Origin: Cupriavidus pauculus
Lineage (GTDB): Bacteria > Pseudomonadota > Gammaproteobacteria > Burkholderiales > Burkholderiaceae
Assembly: GCF_002858765.1 (NCBI RefSeq)
Contig: NZ_PJRP01000003.1
Location: 196,391-260,390, forward strand
Direction: 5' to 3'
DNA length: 64,000 nucleotides
The position numbers and the translations under genes were made by a program. Shown piece after piece: positions 44,190 to 53,837 of this stretch (the stretch's first letter is position 1; each line of letters begins with the position of its first letter). A model generated the notes under the pieces. It worked only from the letters and a program-made list of their open reading frames with translations. It searched no databases and had not been told where the DNA came from.

Positions 44190-45500
44190 ATGATCCAGGA
44201 CACCCTTGCATTGCATCGCCGCCCGCTGGGCGTCTTCGGCGCGGCCGCGCTGGCGCTGACGCTGGCAGCCTGTGGCGGCGGCGACGGCGGCGGCACCACG
44301 ACCGGCAGCCCCAACGGCGGCACGACCACCCCGCCCGCCTCCACCTCGGCCTTCTCGCAGACCGCCGAATGGACATTCGCCCTGCCGGCGGCCGGCAATT
44401 CGCTCTGCTACGACTTCAACACCAAGGCCGAGACCGGCTGTACCGGCACCGCCTGGGACCTGAAGGTCAAGACCGATACCGGCGGCCGCACAGCCAAGCT
44501 GTGGACCAACAGCGGCACCAGCGGCACCGGCAACGGCGGCGCCTTCGGCAGCCCGTTCGACCACACCTGGACCGCGCTGGCGACCTGGAAGAACGCGACC
44601 ATCGACCCGGTCAATGGGGCGCTGCCCGCCACGGTGTTCCTGAAGGACTCGGCCAGCGGCGTGTTCGCCAGCGCCAATGACATCGGCTCGGCCGTGTTCG
44701 AGTACGGCGTGACCGGCGCGGCGACCGATCACCTGCTGTATCCCACGTTCCGCACGTTCGTGATCACCACCAACAGCGCGCTGCCGGACACCACCGGCAC
44801 GGCAGCGGCACCGGTGTTTGCGCTGCAGGTGACCGGCTACTACGGCGGCACCGGCGGCACCACGTCCGGCTATCCGAGCTTCCGTTTCGTGGACCGCAGC
44901 GCGCCTGGCACCGTCTACACGGCTTCGGTCAACGCATCGGCCGACTGGGTCTACTACGACCTGATCAACCGGGCCGTCACCACCGCGTCGGGCACCTGGC
45001 ATATCGCGTTCAACCGCTACAACGTCAAGCTGAACGGCGGCGAATCGGGCACGGGCACCGTGGCGGGCTTCCTGGGCAAGACGCCGGCCGGTTTCTATGA
45101 CTCCTCGAACAAGCCGGTGGCATCGGCCTTCACCAGCGCCAGCAACGTCACCACCACGCTGGCCAACCTCACCGCTGCCGACATGAGCCTGCCCACCGCC
45201 GCGGCGCAGTGGGTCAAGGACTCGACAGCTTCGGTGCTGAACCCCACGTACACCGGCGCCTACCCGAACCCGCTCAACTACGGCTGGTATTCGTACTTCC
45301 CGACCGCTGCGGCATCCGCCGCAAACGGCCTGCCGGCGGTGGCACACCTGATCAGCGCCAACACCGACGCCGGCGGCCTGATTCGCGGCGGCGAGGGTGC
45401 CACGTATGCGCGCTTCCACCTGACGAAGATCGCCTACGCCGATCCGAACTCGAACAGCAGCCAGCAGACGTGGACGATCAACTTCGACGTCCAGCCCTGA
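44190..45500 (+). CDS. hmuY: HmuY-family heme-binding lipoprotein
   Basis: The 436-residue protein has a lipobox (LTLAACGG) with the anchor Cys near residue 28, then a Gly/Thr/Pro-rich linker and beta-strand domains with WYYDLINRAVT-like and TWHIAFNRYNVK segments typical of HmuY. HmuY proteins are surface or outer-membrane lipoproteins that take heme from host proteins and pass it to HmuR. Next to hmuR with a 30-bp gap. The central repeats are strongly Thr/Ser/Gly-rich. Confidence 0.85.
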   Translation: MIQDTLALHRRPLGVFGAAALALTLAACGGGDGGGTTTGSPNGGTTTPPASTSAFSQTAEWTFALPAAGNSLCYDFNTKAETGCTGTAWDLKVKTDTGGRTAKLWTNSGTSGTGNGGAFGSPFDHTWTALATWKNATIDPVNGALPATVFLKDSASGVFASANDIGSAVFEYGVTGAATDHLLYPTFRTFVITTNSALPDTTGTAAAPVFALQVTGYYGGTGGTTSGYPSFRFVDRSAPGTVYTASVNASADWVYYDLINRAVTTASGTWHIAFNRYNVKLNGGESGTGTVAGFLGKTPAGFYDSSNKPVASAFTSASNVTTTLANLTAADMSLPTAAAQWVKDSTASVLNPTYTGAYPNPLNYGWYSYFPTAAASAANGLPAVAHLISANTDAGGLIRGGEGATYARFHLTKIAYADPNSNSSQQTWTINFDVQP

Positions 45501-45538
45501 GCCGGCCTCACTGACACACGCGACGACTGACGACACGC

Positions 45539-46579
45539 ATGGAAATGGAACAACAAGGCATCGAGACGCTGCGCCAGCGCCATCAGGCGTTGGTGGAAGC
45601 CCAACCGAAACTACGCATCCGCGACCGCGCCCAGCGGCTTGGCGCCAGCGAGGCCGAGCTGGTCGCGGCAGGATGCGGCGTAGCCGTGCGACAGCTCAGC
45701 GGCACGGCGCAGCAGTTGTTCCGTGACCTCGGCACGCTCGGCACGGTGATGGCACTGTCGCGCAACGACCATGCCGTCCACGAACGGCATGGGCAATACC
45801 AGGGCATCGAGGCTGACGGCCCCGTCGGCATCGTGCTCGGGCCCGACATCGACCTGCGCATGTTCTTCGGCGGATGGCGATTCTTCTACGCCGTGACGGA
45901 GAACGGCCGCGACAGCCTGCAGTTCTTCGACAAGGCGGGCGAAGCGGTCCACAAGGTCTACCGCACCGATGCGACCGATGCCGCTGCATGGCAGGCGTAC
46001 ATCGGCCGCCATGCCGTGGAAACGGTGACGCAGGTCGTGGTCGAGCCCATCGTGGCGCCTGCCGATGCCGACATGCCTGCCGACGCGGAAGCGATGCGCG
46101 CCCACTGGCTCGGGCTCAAGGACACGCATGACTTCTTTGCCATGCTGCGGCAGTTCAAGGTGTCGCGTCTCGGCGCGCTGCGTACGGCTGGCAACGACCT
46201 GGCCCAGCAGGTCGGCCATACGGCCGTGGAGACCATGCTCGGCCGTGCCGCCGAATCCGCCCTGCCGATCATGTGCTTCGTGGCCAATCGGGGCATCGTG
46301 CAGATCCACACCGGGCCGGTGCACAAGCTGGTGCGCACCGGACCGTGGTTCAACGTACTCGACGAAGCCTTTAACCTGCACCTGAACACCGAAGCCGTAG
46401 CGTCGAGCTGGGTCGTCAACAAGCCCACTGCCGATGGCTGGGTGACATCTCTGGAACTGTATGGCGCCAACGGCGAGCTGATCGTGCAGTTCTTTGGCGA
46501 GCGCAAGCCGGGCAAGCCGGAACTGGGCGCCTGGCGCGCGCTGCTGCAATCGCTTTGTCCGGTGGCCCTGGCCGCCTGA
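45539..46579 (+). CDS. hmuS: Cytoplasmic hemin-handling protein HmuS/ChuS
   Basis: A 346-residue protein made of two similar halves, as in HemS/ChuS/PhuS. The second half includes RLGALRTAGNDLAQQV and CFVANRGIVQIHTGPVHK, a region near the heme-binding site. It binds heme in the cytoplasm, either degrading it or passing it to heme oxygenase. The ATG at 45539 is preferred, with a second ATG two codons later. Confidence 0.9.
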   Translation: MEMEQQGIETLRQRHQALVEAQPKLRIRDRAQRLGASEAELVAAGCGVAVRQLSGTAQQLFRDLGTLGTVMALSRNDHAVHERHGQYQGIEADGPVGIVLGPDIDLRMFFGGWRFFYAVTENGRDSLQFFDKAGEAVHKVYRTDATDAAAWQAYIGRHAVETVTQVVVEPIVAPADADMPADAEAMRAHWLGLKDTHDFFAMLRQFKVSRLGALRTAGNDLAQQVGHTAVETMLGRAAESALPIMCFVANRGIVQIHTGPVHKLVRTGPWFNVLDEAFNLHLNTEAVASSWVVNKPTADGWVTSLELYGANGELIVQFFGERKPGKPELGAWRALLQSLCPVALAA

Positions 46580-46598
46580 TGGATTTCCGGAGTCGACA

Positions 46599-47438
46599 AT
46601 GAAACTGCTTCGCCCTGCGCTGTTGTCCCTGCTGTGCGCGGCAGGCCTGGCCCAGGCCGCCCCGCCCGCCCGCGTGGTCGGACTGGGTGGTGCGGTCACC
46701 GAAATCATCTACGCGCTGGACGCGGAGAAATCGCTCGTCGGCGCCGATTCGTCGAGCATCTATCCGCCTGCCGCGTTGAAGCTGCCCAAGGTGGGCTACT
46801 ACCGTGCCGTCTCGGTCGAAGGGCTCGCCAGCCTGAAGCCCGATCTGGTGCTGGCCGCCGATCAGGCCGGCCCACCCCAGGCGCTGGAACAGATCGGCAA
46901 GCTCGGCAGCAAGGTGGTGACGCTGCCTTCGGCGCCCACCGTGGCCGCGCTGGACCAGCGCATTCTTGGCACCGCCACGGCGCTGGAGATACCGGAGCGC
47001 GGTCGCGCGCTGGTTGACAGGCTGCACGCCGACCTGCGCGCCATCCGGCCGGTCAGCCAGCCAGTGCGCGTGCTGATCGTCAGCAGCCATACCGGCAAGA
47101 TGCAGGGAATGGGCAAGGACACTGCCGGCGATGCCATGCTCACGCTCGCGGGCGGCACCAACGTGCTGGCCGGGCAGACCGGATTCAAGCCGTTCTCGGC
47201 CGAAGCAGCAGCGGCCCTGAAGCCGGACGTGATCGTCACCACGACGATGTCAGTGGGTGCCAGCGGCAGCGCCGATGCATTCCTGGCGCAGCCTGGCCTC
47301 AATGCCACCCCTGCCGCGCGCAACCGGCGCCTCGTCGTCATGGACGATCTGCTGCTGCTGGGCTTTGGTCCTCGCCTGCCAGAAGCACTTCGACTGTTGC
47401 AGACGGGGCTCGCCGCACCGCAAACGGCGGCCCGCTGA
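46599..47438 (+). CDS. hmuT: Heme ABC transporter substrate-binding protein
   Basis: A 279-residue periplasmic protein with a signal peptide (cleavage near AQA-AP) and the class III binding-protein pattern VVGLGGAVTEIIYALDAEKSLVGADSSS. YYRAVSVEGLASLKPDLVL contains the Tyr expected to ligate heme iron in HmuT/PhuT. Stop and the permease start overlap as TGATG. Confidence 0.93.
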   Translation: MKLLRPALLSLLCAAGLAQAAPPARVVGLGGAVTEIIYALDAEKSLVGADSSSIYPPAALKLPKVGYYRAVSVEGLASLKPDLVLAADQAGPPQALEQIGKLGSKVVTLPSAPTVAALDQRILGTATALEIPERGRALVDRLHADLRAIRPVSQPVRVLIVSSHTGKMQGMGKDTAGDAMLTLAGGTNVLAGQTGFKPFSAEAAAALKPDVIVTTTMSVGASGSADAFLAQPGLNATPAARNRRLVVMDDLLLLGFGPRLPEALRLLQTGLAAPQTAAR

Positions 47439-48427
47439 TGCGCGGCCACCGACTGGGCATCTTCACCACCCTGTGCGTCATGCTGGTGCTGGCCGCCCTC
47501 TGGACCGCGTCCAGCGGCGCACTGTCGATTCCGCACAGCCGGCTGTTGCCGTTGCTGTGGTCGCCTGCCGTGGACGGCGACGACGCCATGTGGCGCAACG
47601 TGCTGATCGAAGTGCGGCTGCCGCGCATCGTGCTGGCCATGACCGTGGGCGCCGCCCTGGCGCTGGCGGGCGCGGTCATGCAGGCGTTGTTTCGCAATCC
47701 GTTAGCCGAACCCGGCCTGATCGGCATTTCGCTGGGCGGTGCGGCGGGCGCGGTGGCGGCCATCGTGTTGGGCGCGGAGGGGCTGGCGGGCATCGCGCCC
47801 GCGGCGTTCCTGGGGAGCCTGGCGGCTACGGCATTTGCCTACCGGCTCGGCGCGCGGCGCGGGGGCATGGCCAATCTTCTGCTGGCCGGCATTGCCATCA
47901 ACGCCATCTGCGCGGCCATCGTCGGCTTCTTTACCTATCAGGCCAGCGACGTGCAACTTCGCAACCTCACGTTCTGGAACATGGGCAGTCTCGCCGGCGC
48001 CACGTGGACGATGCTGGCCTGGCTGGTGCCACTGGTGGCCGTGCTGTGCGCGCTGCTGCTACGTGACTGGCGCGCCATGAACGCGCTGCTGCTGGGCGAG
48101 CGCGAAGCCCAGCACCTTGGCTTTGACCTCAAACGGCTGCGCCGCCGGCTGATCGTGCTGACTGCCCTGCTGGTCGGGCCCATCGTCGCGGTCACGGGCA
48201 CCATCTCGTTCGTCGGGCTCGTCGTACCGCACCTGGTACGCATGCCGCTGGGCGCGGATCACCGCTGGCTGTTGCCGAACACGCTGGCTGGCGGCGCGGT
48301 GGCGATGACGCTAGCTGACTGGCTGTCCCGCATGGTGGTGATTCCGGCCGAACTGCCAATCGGCATCGTGACGAGTCTCGTGGGCGGGCCCTTCCTGCTC
48401 TGGATGCTGACGCGAAGGGGGGCATGA
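47438..48427 (+). CDS. hmuU: Heme ABC transporter permease
   Basis: The 329-residue FecCD/BtuC-type permease has about 10 membrane segments. [28 protein letters not shown] and the C-terminal [19 protein letters not shown] are family landmarks, the latter contacting the ATPase. It forms the inner-membrane heme channel with HmuV. It is coupled to hmuT by TGATG and separated from hmuV by one base. Confidence 0.94.
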   Translation: MRGHRLGIFTTLCVMLVLAALWTASSGALSIPHSRLLPLLWSPAVDGDDAMWRNVLIEVRLPRIVLAMTVGAALALAGAVMQALFRNPLAEPGLIGISLGGAAGAVAAIVLGAEGLAGIAPAAFLGSLAATAFAYRLGARRGGMANLLLAGIAINAICAAIVGFFTYQASDVQLRNLTFWNMGSLAGATWTMLAWLVPLVAVLCALLLRDWRAMNALLLGEREAQHLGFDLKRLRRRLIVLTALLVGPIVAVTGTISFVGLVVPHLVRMPLGADHRWLLPNTLAGGAVAMTLADWLSRMVVIPAELPIGIVTSLVGGPFLLWMLTRRGA

Positions 48428-48428
48428 C

Positions 48429-49214
48429 ATGCTTGTCGCCCGGAGTCTGAGTTGCAACCGCGGTCGCCGGCAGGTGCTCTCGAGCATCGATCTGCATTTG
48501 CAGCCCGGCGAAGTGCTGGGCGTCCTGGGCGCGAACGGCGCGGGCAAAAGCACGTTGTTGGGTGCATTGGCCGGCGAAATCGCCGCGCCGGCGGCAGCGG
48601 TGTCGCTAAACGGACGTTGCCTGGGAGACTGGCCTGTCCACGCCCTCGCCCGGACACGCGCCGTGCTGCCGCAATCGCCGGGACTGAACTTCGACCTCGA
48701 CGTGACGGAAGTGGTCGCCATGGGCGGCTATCCGTTTCCGGAACTGGATCGTCGCGCGCTGGATACGCTGATGCACCGCGCGCTGGCGCTGGCCGATGTG
48801 ACGCATTTGGCCAGCCGCGACTACCAGAGCCTGTCCGGCGGCGAGCAGCAGCGTGTGCAGTTTGCCCGCTCGCTGGTGCAGACGCTGGCCTGCCGAGGGA
48901 CGGACAGCTATCGTGCCCTGCTGCTTGACGAGCCGATTTCGAGCCTGGATCCACGTCACCAGCTACTGCTGCTCGACAGCGTCAGGACGCTGAGCCGCAC
49001 CGACGGCCTGGCCGTACTCGTCGTGCTACACGACGTCAATCTGGCTGCGCGCTGGTGCGACCGGTTGCTTCTGCTGGCGGACGGCCAGACCGTGGCATGC
49101 GGCGCGCCCGTCGACGTACTGACGGAATCCACCCTGGCAAGTGTCTATGGCATACCCGCCAGGGTCATGGCGTCGCCCGTCCATGCGGGCGTTCCGTTTG
49201 TCGTCTTCGGATGA
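48429..49214 (+). CDS. hmuV: Heme ABC transporter ATP-binding protein
   Basis: A 261-residue ABC ATPase with Walker [11 protein letters not shown]-loop near LPQSPG, signature LSGGEQQR, Walker B ALLLDEP and switch His in VLHDVNLA. It powers heme transport through HmuU. It is the last transport gene; the prepilin-peptidase gene follows after 64 bp on the same strand. Confidence 0.94.
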   Translation: MLVARSLSCNRGRRQVLSSIDLHLQPGEVLGVLGANGAGKSTLLGALAGEIAAPAAAVSLNGRCLGDWPVHALARTRAVLPQSPGLNFDLDVTEVVAMGGYPFPELDRRALDTLMHRALALADVTHLASRDYQSLSGGEQQRVQFARSLVQTLACRGTDSYRALLLDEPISSLDPRHQLLLLDSVRTLSRTDGLAVLVVLHDVNLAARWCDRLLLLADGQTVACGAPVDVLTESTLASVYGIPARVMASPVHAGVPFVVFG

Positions 49215-49278
49215 GACGGCTTGCCACGCACCGGCCCCCATCATCCCACGTGCCGCGAGCCCGACCCGGAGTTTCCGC

Positions 49279-49857
49279 ATGACCTTCCGCCTGCAGCAGA
49301 TTCTGCAAGACGCGGTCGCACTGATACCGGCTTCGCTGACCTTTGCGGCGCTGGTGCTGCCACCCGCATTGCTCTGGATTGCGGTGTCCGACCTGCTGTA
49401 TCGCCGCATTGCCAACCGCATGTTGCTGGCACTGCTCGCCCTGTGGCTGACGCACGTTGCGTGGATCAGCCTTTGCGGCGGGCAAGCCCCCGCGTGGCCG
49501 GACATCGTCCGCAGCGGCACGGCGGCCGTGATCGTGCTGGTGGTCGGGTACGGCCTGTTTGCGATGCGATGGGCAGGCGCGGGGGACGTGAAGCTGACGG
49601 CCATACTTTGCCTCTGGCTGGGACGTGAAGTGGCGATGTTCCTGCTGGTCACATCGCTGGCGGGTGGTGTGCTGGCCTTGTTCATGCCGCTCCTGCACAG
49701 AATCGAACTGGCCGTGGCGCAGTGCGTCGCGCAGCTTGGCCCGCGCCTGCGCCTGACGCTGCCCACACCGATGTCGCTGCAGGGTCATGCTTCGCCCGGC
49801 ATTCCCTATGGGTTTGCGATTGCCGCCGGCGCGGCTTTCGTGCTGTTCCGGCACTGA
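49279..49857 (+). CDS. A24-family prepilin peptidase (CpaA-like)
   Basis: The 192-residue membrane protein has six hydrophobic segments and the two catalytic Asp signatures of aspartic prepilin peptidases, SDLLYRRIANR and GAGDVKL. It lacks the N-methylating domain, as in CpaA/TadV. It cleaves class III signal peptides of Flp-type pilins or TadE pseudopilins. It sits between hmuV and heme oxygenase genes, with its TadE-like substrate candidate next door and no other tad genes in sight. Confidence 0.85.
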   Translation: MTFRLQQILQDAVALIPASLTFAALVLPPALLWIAVSDLLYRRIANRMLLALLALWLTHVAWISLCGGQAPAWPDIVRSGTAAVIVLVVGYGLFAMRWAGAGDVKLTAILCLWLGREVAMFLLVTSLAGGVLALFMPLLHRIELAVAQCVAQLGPRLRLTLPTPMSLQGHASPGIPYGFAIAAGAAFVLFRH

Positions 49858-49861
49858 CGTC

Positions 49862-50410
49862 ATGCACCGACCCATGATCCCGTTACGGCTGCGATCGCGT
49901 ATGCCATCGCGCCGTGCCGCCCGTGGCGCGCTTGCCATGGAAGCCGCCTTCGCGCTGCCCGTCATCATCGCCGGCGCGATGATGTTCATCGAACTCGGCA
50001 ACATCGGGCTGACCGTTGCCATGGGCAGCACCGCACTGGACCGCGCCACCCAGCAGCTACGCACCCAAACCACAGGGACCGTCCGTCCGGCCGACGTCGG
50101 GTCGCTGGAGCGGCGCTTGCGCCATGGTATGGCTGCCGTATCGCATCGCTTTCTCGACGAGACCGATATCGCCGCCGTTGCGGTCGAACGCTTCACATCG
50201 CTGGATGCCATGAACGCTGGCCGTACGACCACAGCCAGCGCCGCCGCCAGCCGCACCGTGCCGGCCTGGCGCATCACCGTGGAAATCCGCAAGGACTTCA
50301 TCACGCCGCTGCCGCGCCTGCTGGGTACGGGTGGCACCGCCTTCCGCTATCAGTACCAGGTGTGGCTCGATAACCTGCCCGCGCTGACGGCCAACATGAA
50401 GCAAGATTAA
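49862..50410 (+). CDS. TadE-like pseudopilin
   Basis: The 182-residue protein has a basic leader, then ALAMEAAFALPVIIAGAMMF: the Glu at +5-like position and hydrophobic helix are typical of TadE/TadG pseudopilins, cleaved by an A24 peptidase. The rest is a periplasmic domain of about 130 residues. It starts 4 bp after the peptidase stop, so the two form a substrate-enzyme pair. The absence of TadA/B/C in the window leaves the assembly machinery unidentified. Confidence 0.75.
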   Translation: MHRPMIPLRLRSRMPSRRAARGALAMEAAFALPVIIAGAMMFIELGNIGLTVAMGSTALDRATQQLRTQTTGTVRPADVGSLERRLRHGMAAVSHRFLDETDIAAVAVERFTSLDAMNAGRTTTASAAASRTVPAWRITVEIRKDFITPLPRLLGTGGTAFRYQYQVWLDNLPALTANMKQD

Positions 50411-50509
50411 CGTGTCTTCCGCCTGGCGATCACGTACAAAGAAGCCCTGCACGCAAGCGCCGCACGGCTGCGCCTTGTCCCTCTTTTCTCGATTCCGGAA
50501 GCACTCACG

Positions 50510-51100
50510 ATGACCACCACCACGGAAGCCCGCACTTCGCTCTCTTCCCGACTCAAGCATGAGACCGCGGCCCAACACGAGCGCATGCACGGGCTCATGG
50601 AAACGGCCAAGCCCTTTGCCAGCCGCGACGGCTACGCGCGCTTTGTTGCCGCGCAGTTCCTGTTCCAGCGCGATATCGAGCATCTCTTCGCAAACCCGGC
50701 CGTGCGTGCCGCGGTGCCGGACATCGACAGCCGCGGCCGGGCCGCCGCATCGCAAGCCGACCTCGCCGACCTGGAATGGGCGGTACCCGTTGGTGAGATC
50801 GCCAGCCGGGGCGTGGCCATGCCCGAAGCACTGGGCTGGCTCTACGTGTCCGAAGGGTCGACGCTGGGCGCGGCATTCCTGTTCAAGGCCGCGAAGGATG
50901 AGCTGGGACTGTCGGCCGAGTTCGGCGCGCGCAACCTGGCCGCCTATCCCGAAGGACGCGCCGTCGCGTGGCGCAACTTTGTCGCAGCGCTGGACAGCGA
51001 CACCGTGGCCGCGCACACGCACGATGCCGTGATCGCAGGCGCCAATGCGGCCTACAACCGCTTCGGCCAACTGCTCGCCGACATGTTTGAAACCGTCTGA
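50510..51100 (+). CDS. hmuO: Biliverdin-producing heme oxygenase
   Basis: The 196-residue all-helical protein has LKHETAAQHERMHGLM, with H23 as the proximal heme ligand, and EALGWLYVSEGSTLGAAF, the distal-helix region with flexible Gly residues. It opens heme to biliverdin, CO and Fe2+. It ends the heme cluster, 99 bp after the TadE-like gene. The presence of HmuS as well suggests heme delivery by HmuS to this enzyme. Confidence 0.92.
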   Translation: MTTTTEARTSLSSRLKHETAAQHERMHGLMETAKPFASRDGYARFVAAQFLFQRDIEHLFANPAVRAAVPDIDSRGRAAASQADLADLEWAVPVGEIASRGVAMPEALGWLYVSEGSTLGAAFLFKAAKDELGLSAEFGARNLAAYPEGRAVAWRNFVAALDSDTVAAHTHDAVIAGANAAYNRFGQLLADMFETV

Positions 51101-51151
51101 CCCTGCACGACGCCCGTCCCCCACGCGGCGGGCGAGCGGGTGGAAATGGCG

Positions 51152-52594
51152 CTAGGTCTTGAGCGCGTCCTTGAGACCTGTCCGGTCGCTCCAATGCCGA
51201 CGGTCCAGCAGCAGCACCGCCAGAAGGCCCTGGGGCTCATGCGCCTCCAGGGAAAGCTGGGCACCGTGAAGCCTGGCGATGGCATTGACCAGCGCCAGGC
51301 CCAGACCGCTGCCTGATGGCGAGATACCACCGGAGGTGCCGCCAGAGATACCGCCCAGACGACGAAAGCGCTCCACGGCCTGACCGCGCAGATCCGCCGG
51401 GATGCCGGGACCGTGGTCGGCCACGCCTAGTGCCATGCCTTCGCCACGACGGCGCGCCAGCAACAGCAGCGTCTTGCCGTCCGGTGCGTACTTGATGGCG
51501 TTTTCCAGCAGGTTCGACAGCGCCTGAAACAGCAGCGCGCGGTCGCCATAGAGTTCGCGCCCCGGCTCCGCCTCGATGTACAGCGCCATGCCGGACATCG
51601 ACACCAGCGGCGCATAGTATTCGGCCAGGTCGTCGAACAGCCCGCGCACCTCGAACCATTCAAACGCGTGCTCGCAGCGGCCCGCTTCCACTTCGCCGAT
51701 GCGGAGCACGGCGCGCACCATGCGCTGGATGCGTTCGCCTTCCTCCAGCGCGCCAAGCACATCATCGCGCATGGGGTCATCGACTTTCTCTGCCAGATTG
51801 GCCAGCCGGTTGTGCATGCGCGTCAGCGGCGTGCGCAGTTCGTGCGCCAGGTGGCTGCTCACGCTCTTGACCTCTTCCATGAGCCGGTTGACACGATCCA
51901 GCACGTGATTGATGTCCTGGCCCAGCAGGTCGAACTCATCGCCATCGCGCCGGCAGGGCACCGTCGCGTCGCGCTCGCCGGTCACGTAGCGGCGCAGCGC
52001 GCTGCGGATGCGGTCGACCCTGCGCATGCTTTGCACGCTGGTATAGAGCCCGATGGCAAGGCTCGACAACAGGACGGCGAACAGTCCGGCCCCGGCCACC
52101 AGCGGAATGACGCGCAGCCGCTCGCGCATTGGCAGGATGTCGTAACCGCTGAAGAACACGCCGCCGTCCGCCAGCGGCACCTGCACGCCGAAAAGCTGTG
52201 CCAACCTGGCGCTGGTGTCGCCCACCGTGACATTGCGCCACTGCAGTTCGCACGGCGGCACGCATTGCAGCGCGGACCTGACCTTCGCATCACCAAACAG
52301 CAGCCCGCCCGACGGCGACAGGACCAGCGACTTGCTGCCTTCACGTTCGCGGCTGTCCTCGCGGGCCAATGCCACGGCCAGCTGCCTCGCATCGGAAAAA
52401 TGATGGCTGTGTTCCTGCGCGCGCACGTCGGCCAGGATCATGTCGCGCACGTGGCTGCGCAGCAGTACGTCGATCTGGTGCGCGCTCAGCAGCACCGATC
52501 CGATCGCTACCAGCAGGAAAAGGAAGGCGACCAGCGAGGCATGCCGAAAGGTTCGGGTCTCCAGCAGGTGGGCGAGGCGCTCAGCCCAGGACAT
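51152..52594 (-). CDS. Sensor histidine kinase
   Basis: A 480-residue membrane kinase. Helix 1 lies at about 20-38 and helix 2 at 162-183, enclosing a 120-residue periplasmic sensor with CVPPC (C111 and C115), a possible disulfide or metal site. HAMP follows, then the H-box SSHLAHELRTPLTR with H251, N-box NLLENAIKYAP and G boxes DHGPGIP and GSGLGLALV. A GGISGGTSGGIS repeat sits in the ATP lid. It overlaps the regulator gene by 14 bp. Being convergent with heme oxygenase, it may answer to heme or iron. Confidence 0.92.
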   Translation of the reverse strand: MSWAERLAHLLETRTFRHASLVAFLFLLVAIGSVLLSAHQIDVLLRSHVRDMILADVRAQEHSHHFSDARQLAVALAREDSREREGSKSLVLSPSGGLLFGDAKVRSALQCVPPCELQWRNVTVGDTSARLAQLFGVQVPLADGGVFFSGYDILPMRERLRVIPLVAGAGLFAVLLSSLAIGLYTSVQSMRRVDRIRSALRRYVTGERDATVPCRRDGDEFDLLGQDINHVLDRVNRLMEEVKSVSSHLAHELRTPLTRMHNRLANLAEKVDDPMRDDVLGALEEGERIQRMVRAVLRIGEVEAGRCEHAFEWFEVRGLFDDLAEYYAPLVSMSGMALYIEAEPGRELYGDRALLFQALSNLLENAIKYAPDGKTLLLLARRRGEGMALGVADHGPGIPADLRGQAVERFRRLGGISGGTSGGISPSGSGLGLALVNAIARLHGAQLSLEAHEPQGLLAVLLLDRRHWSDRTGLKDALKT

Positions 52595-53249
52595 AACCGA
52601 CCGCACGCACCGTGCGCAGCAGTGACCGCGGGAAATTGCGGTCGATCTTGCTGCGCAGCTTCGAGACATGAACGTCGATCAGGTTGGTCTGCGGGTCAAA
52701 CTGGTAGCCCCAGACCTTTTCCAGCAGCATGGCGCGCGTGACCGTACGGCCAGCGTTCGCGGCCAGCACCTGCAGCAGTGCAAATTCCTTTTCGGTGAGA
52801 TCGATGGGCTGACCGCCCCGTGACACGCGACGCTCGCGCCAGTCGATGCAGAGGTCTTCCAGACGGGTGATCCAGTCCGCCTCGTTCGGCAAGGCCCGCC
52901 ATTTGGCGAGCCCCTCCAGCCGTAACAGCAGTTCGGTGAAGTCGAAAGGCTTGCCAAGATAGTCGCCCGCACCGGCGCGCAGCCCTGCCACCCGGTCACT
53001 GGGCTGGTCCACGGCAGATAGCACCATGACGGGGGGATGCGGGTGATCGGCCAATGCGCGCAGCACGCCAATGCCGTCGATACCGGGCAGCATCCGGTCC
53101 AACAGTACAGCGTCAAACGCCTCGTCCCGGATCAGCTCCAGCGCATGTTCGCCGGTGTCTGTCAGGCGGCAGTCATGTCCCTTCTGCTGCAGCTTGGAAC
53201 TTAGCCAATGACTCACCCGCGGATCGTCTTCCACGATCAGAACACGCAT
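52581..53249 (-). CDS. OmpR-family response regulator
   Basis: The 222-residue regulator has a receiver domain with phospho-acceptor D51 in VLLDRMLPG and an OmpR/PhoB winged helix at residues 125-220 (LTEKEFALLQVLAANAGRTVTRAMLLEKVWGY). It is the first gene of the two-component operon. A Fur-like 7-1-7 repeat lies about 95 bp upstream of its start, compatible with iron control. Confidence 0.94.
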   Translation of the reverse strand: MRVLIVEDDPRVSHWLSSKLQQKGHDCRLTDTGEHALELIRDEAFDAVLLDRMLPGIDGIGVLRALADHPHPPVMVLSAVDQPSDRVAGLRAGAGDYLGKPFDFTELLLRLEGLAKWRALPNEADWITRLEDLCIDWRERRVSRGGQPIDLTEKEFALLQVLAANAGRTVTRAMLLEKVWGYQFDPQTNLIDVHVSKLRSKIDRNFPRSLLRTVRAVGYVLG

Positions 53250-53837
53250 GACAGTTCCCCCCCCTTACCAAAGTTCACCCGTCCATTGACCCTTCTTCCG
53301 CCCGGACTTTTTGTCATTTGTACCGGTTCGGTGACAATTCTACATGAGACGCATTCTCATTTGCGAGGAAATTTTGGACAAGCGCCTACCCCTGGCGCGG
53401 GGAGCCCGGCCGCAGCGTAACAGGCATTATTGGCGAATTTTGCGTTGCGAAAGATTAACTTTGCTTAACGCCCAACCCAGCTCTGGGGGCTCGATAGCGT
53501 CCCGATACAAGGCTTCGCCTTCCGAGATGCCAAATCAGGCCGCAGTCCACACGCATGCGATGGACACCATCTGAATCTGCCACGCATCGGCGCGCCTCTA
53601 CCCCGCTTCAGGCTTTTGACAGCCTTGCCACGCGTTGACTGCCCGCCATCGATTGTTGTCGACCCGACAACATACTGAAGGCCTTCGCGAGCCTACTGCC
53701 GTTCGCCTCGCCTGCCTAGAATCCGTTGCAACGATGGTTACGCAAATTGCGCGACGGTCGAGGAAGGATGTCCGCACGACGAAGCGGACCGTGCTGCCGC
53801 CCAGTGCGGCTTACCCACCCAATTGACAGGACTACTG
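53250..53837. other. Long divergent intergenic region
   Basis: About 590 bp between the response regulator and the MBL hydrolase. It contains the Fur-like element at 53345-53359 and promoters for both sides. The segment 53400-53780 has lower GC than the neighbours and short open frames without ribosome-binding sites; I see no convincing gene there. Confidence 0.5.
53345..53359. promoter_or_regulatory. Fur-like repeat upstream of the response regulator
   Basis: TGAGACGCATTCTCA has arms TGAGACG and ATTCTCA around one base, matching the 7-1-7 Fur pattern at 10 of 14 positions. Weaker than the box at 42112. Confidence 0.45.

Noticed and set aside
43428..45536. A 702-codon minus-strand open frame opposite hmuR and hmuY
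   Set aside because: Repetitive Gly/Arg/Val composition with no motif; both plus-strand genes are recognisable families in an operon.
53344..53574. A 76-codon plus-strand frame over the Fur-like repeat
   Set aside because: No ribosome-binding site, no domain; starts inside a likely operator.
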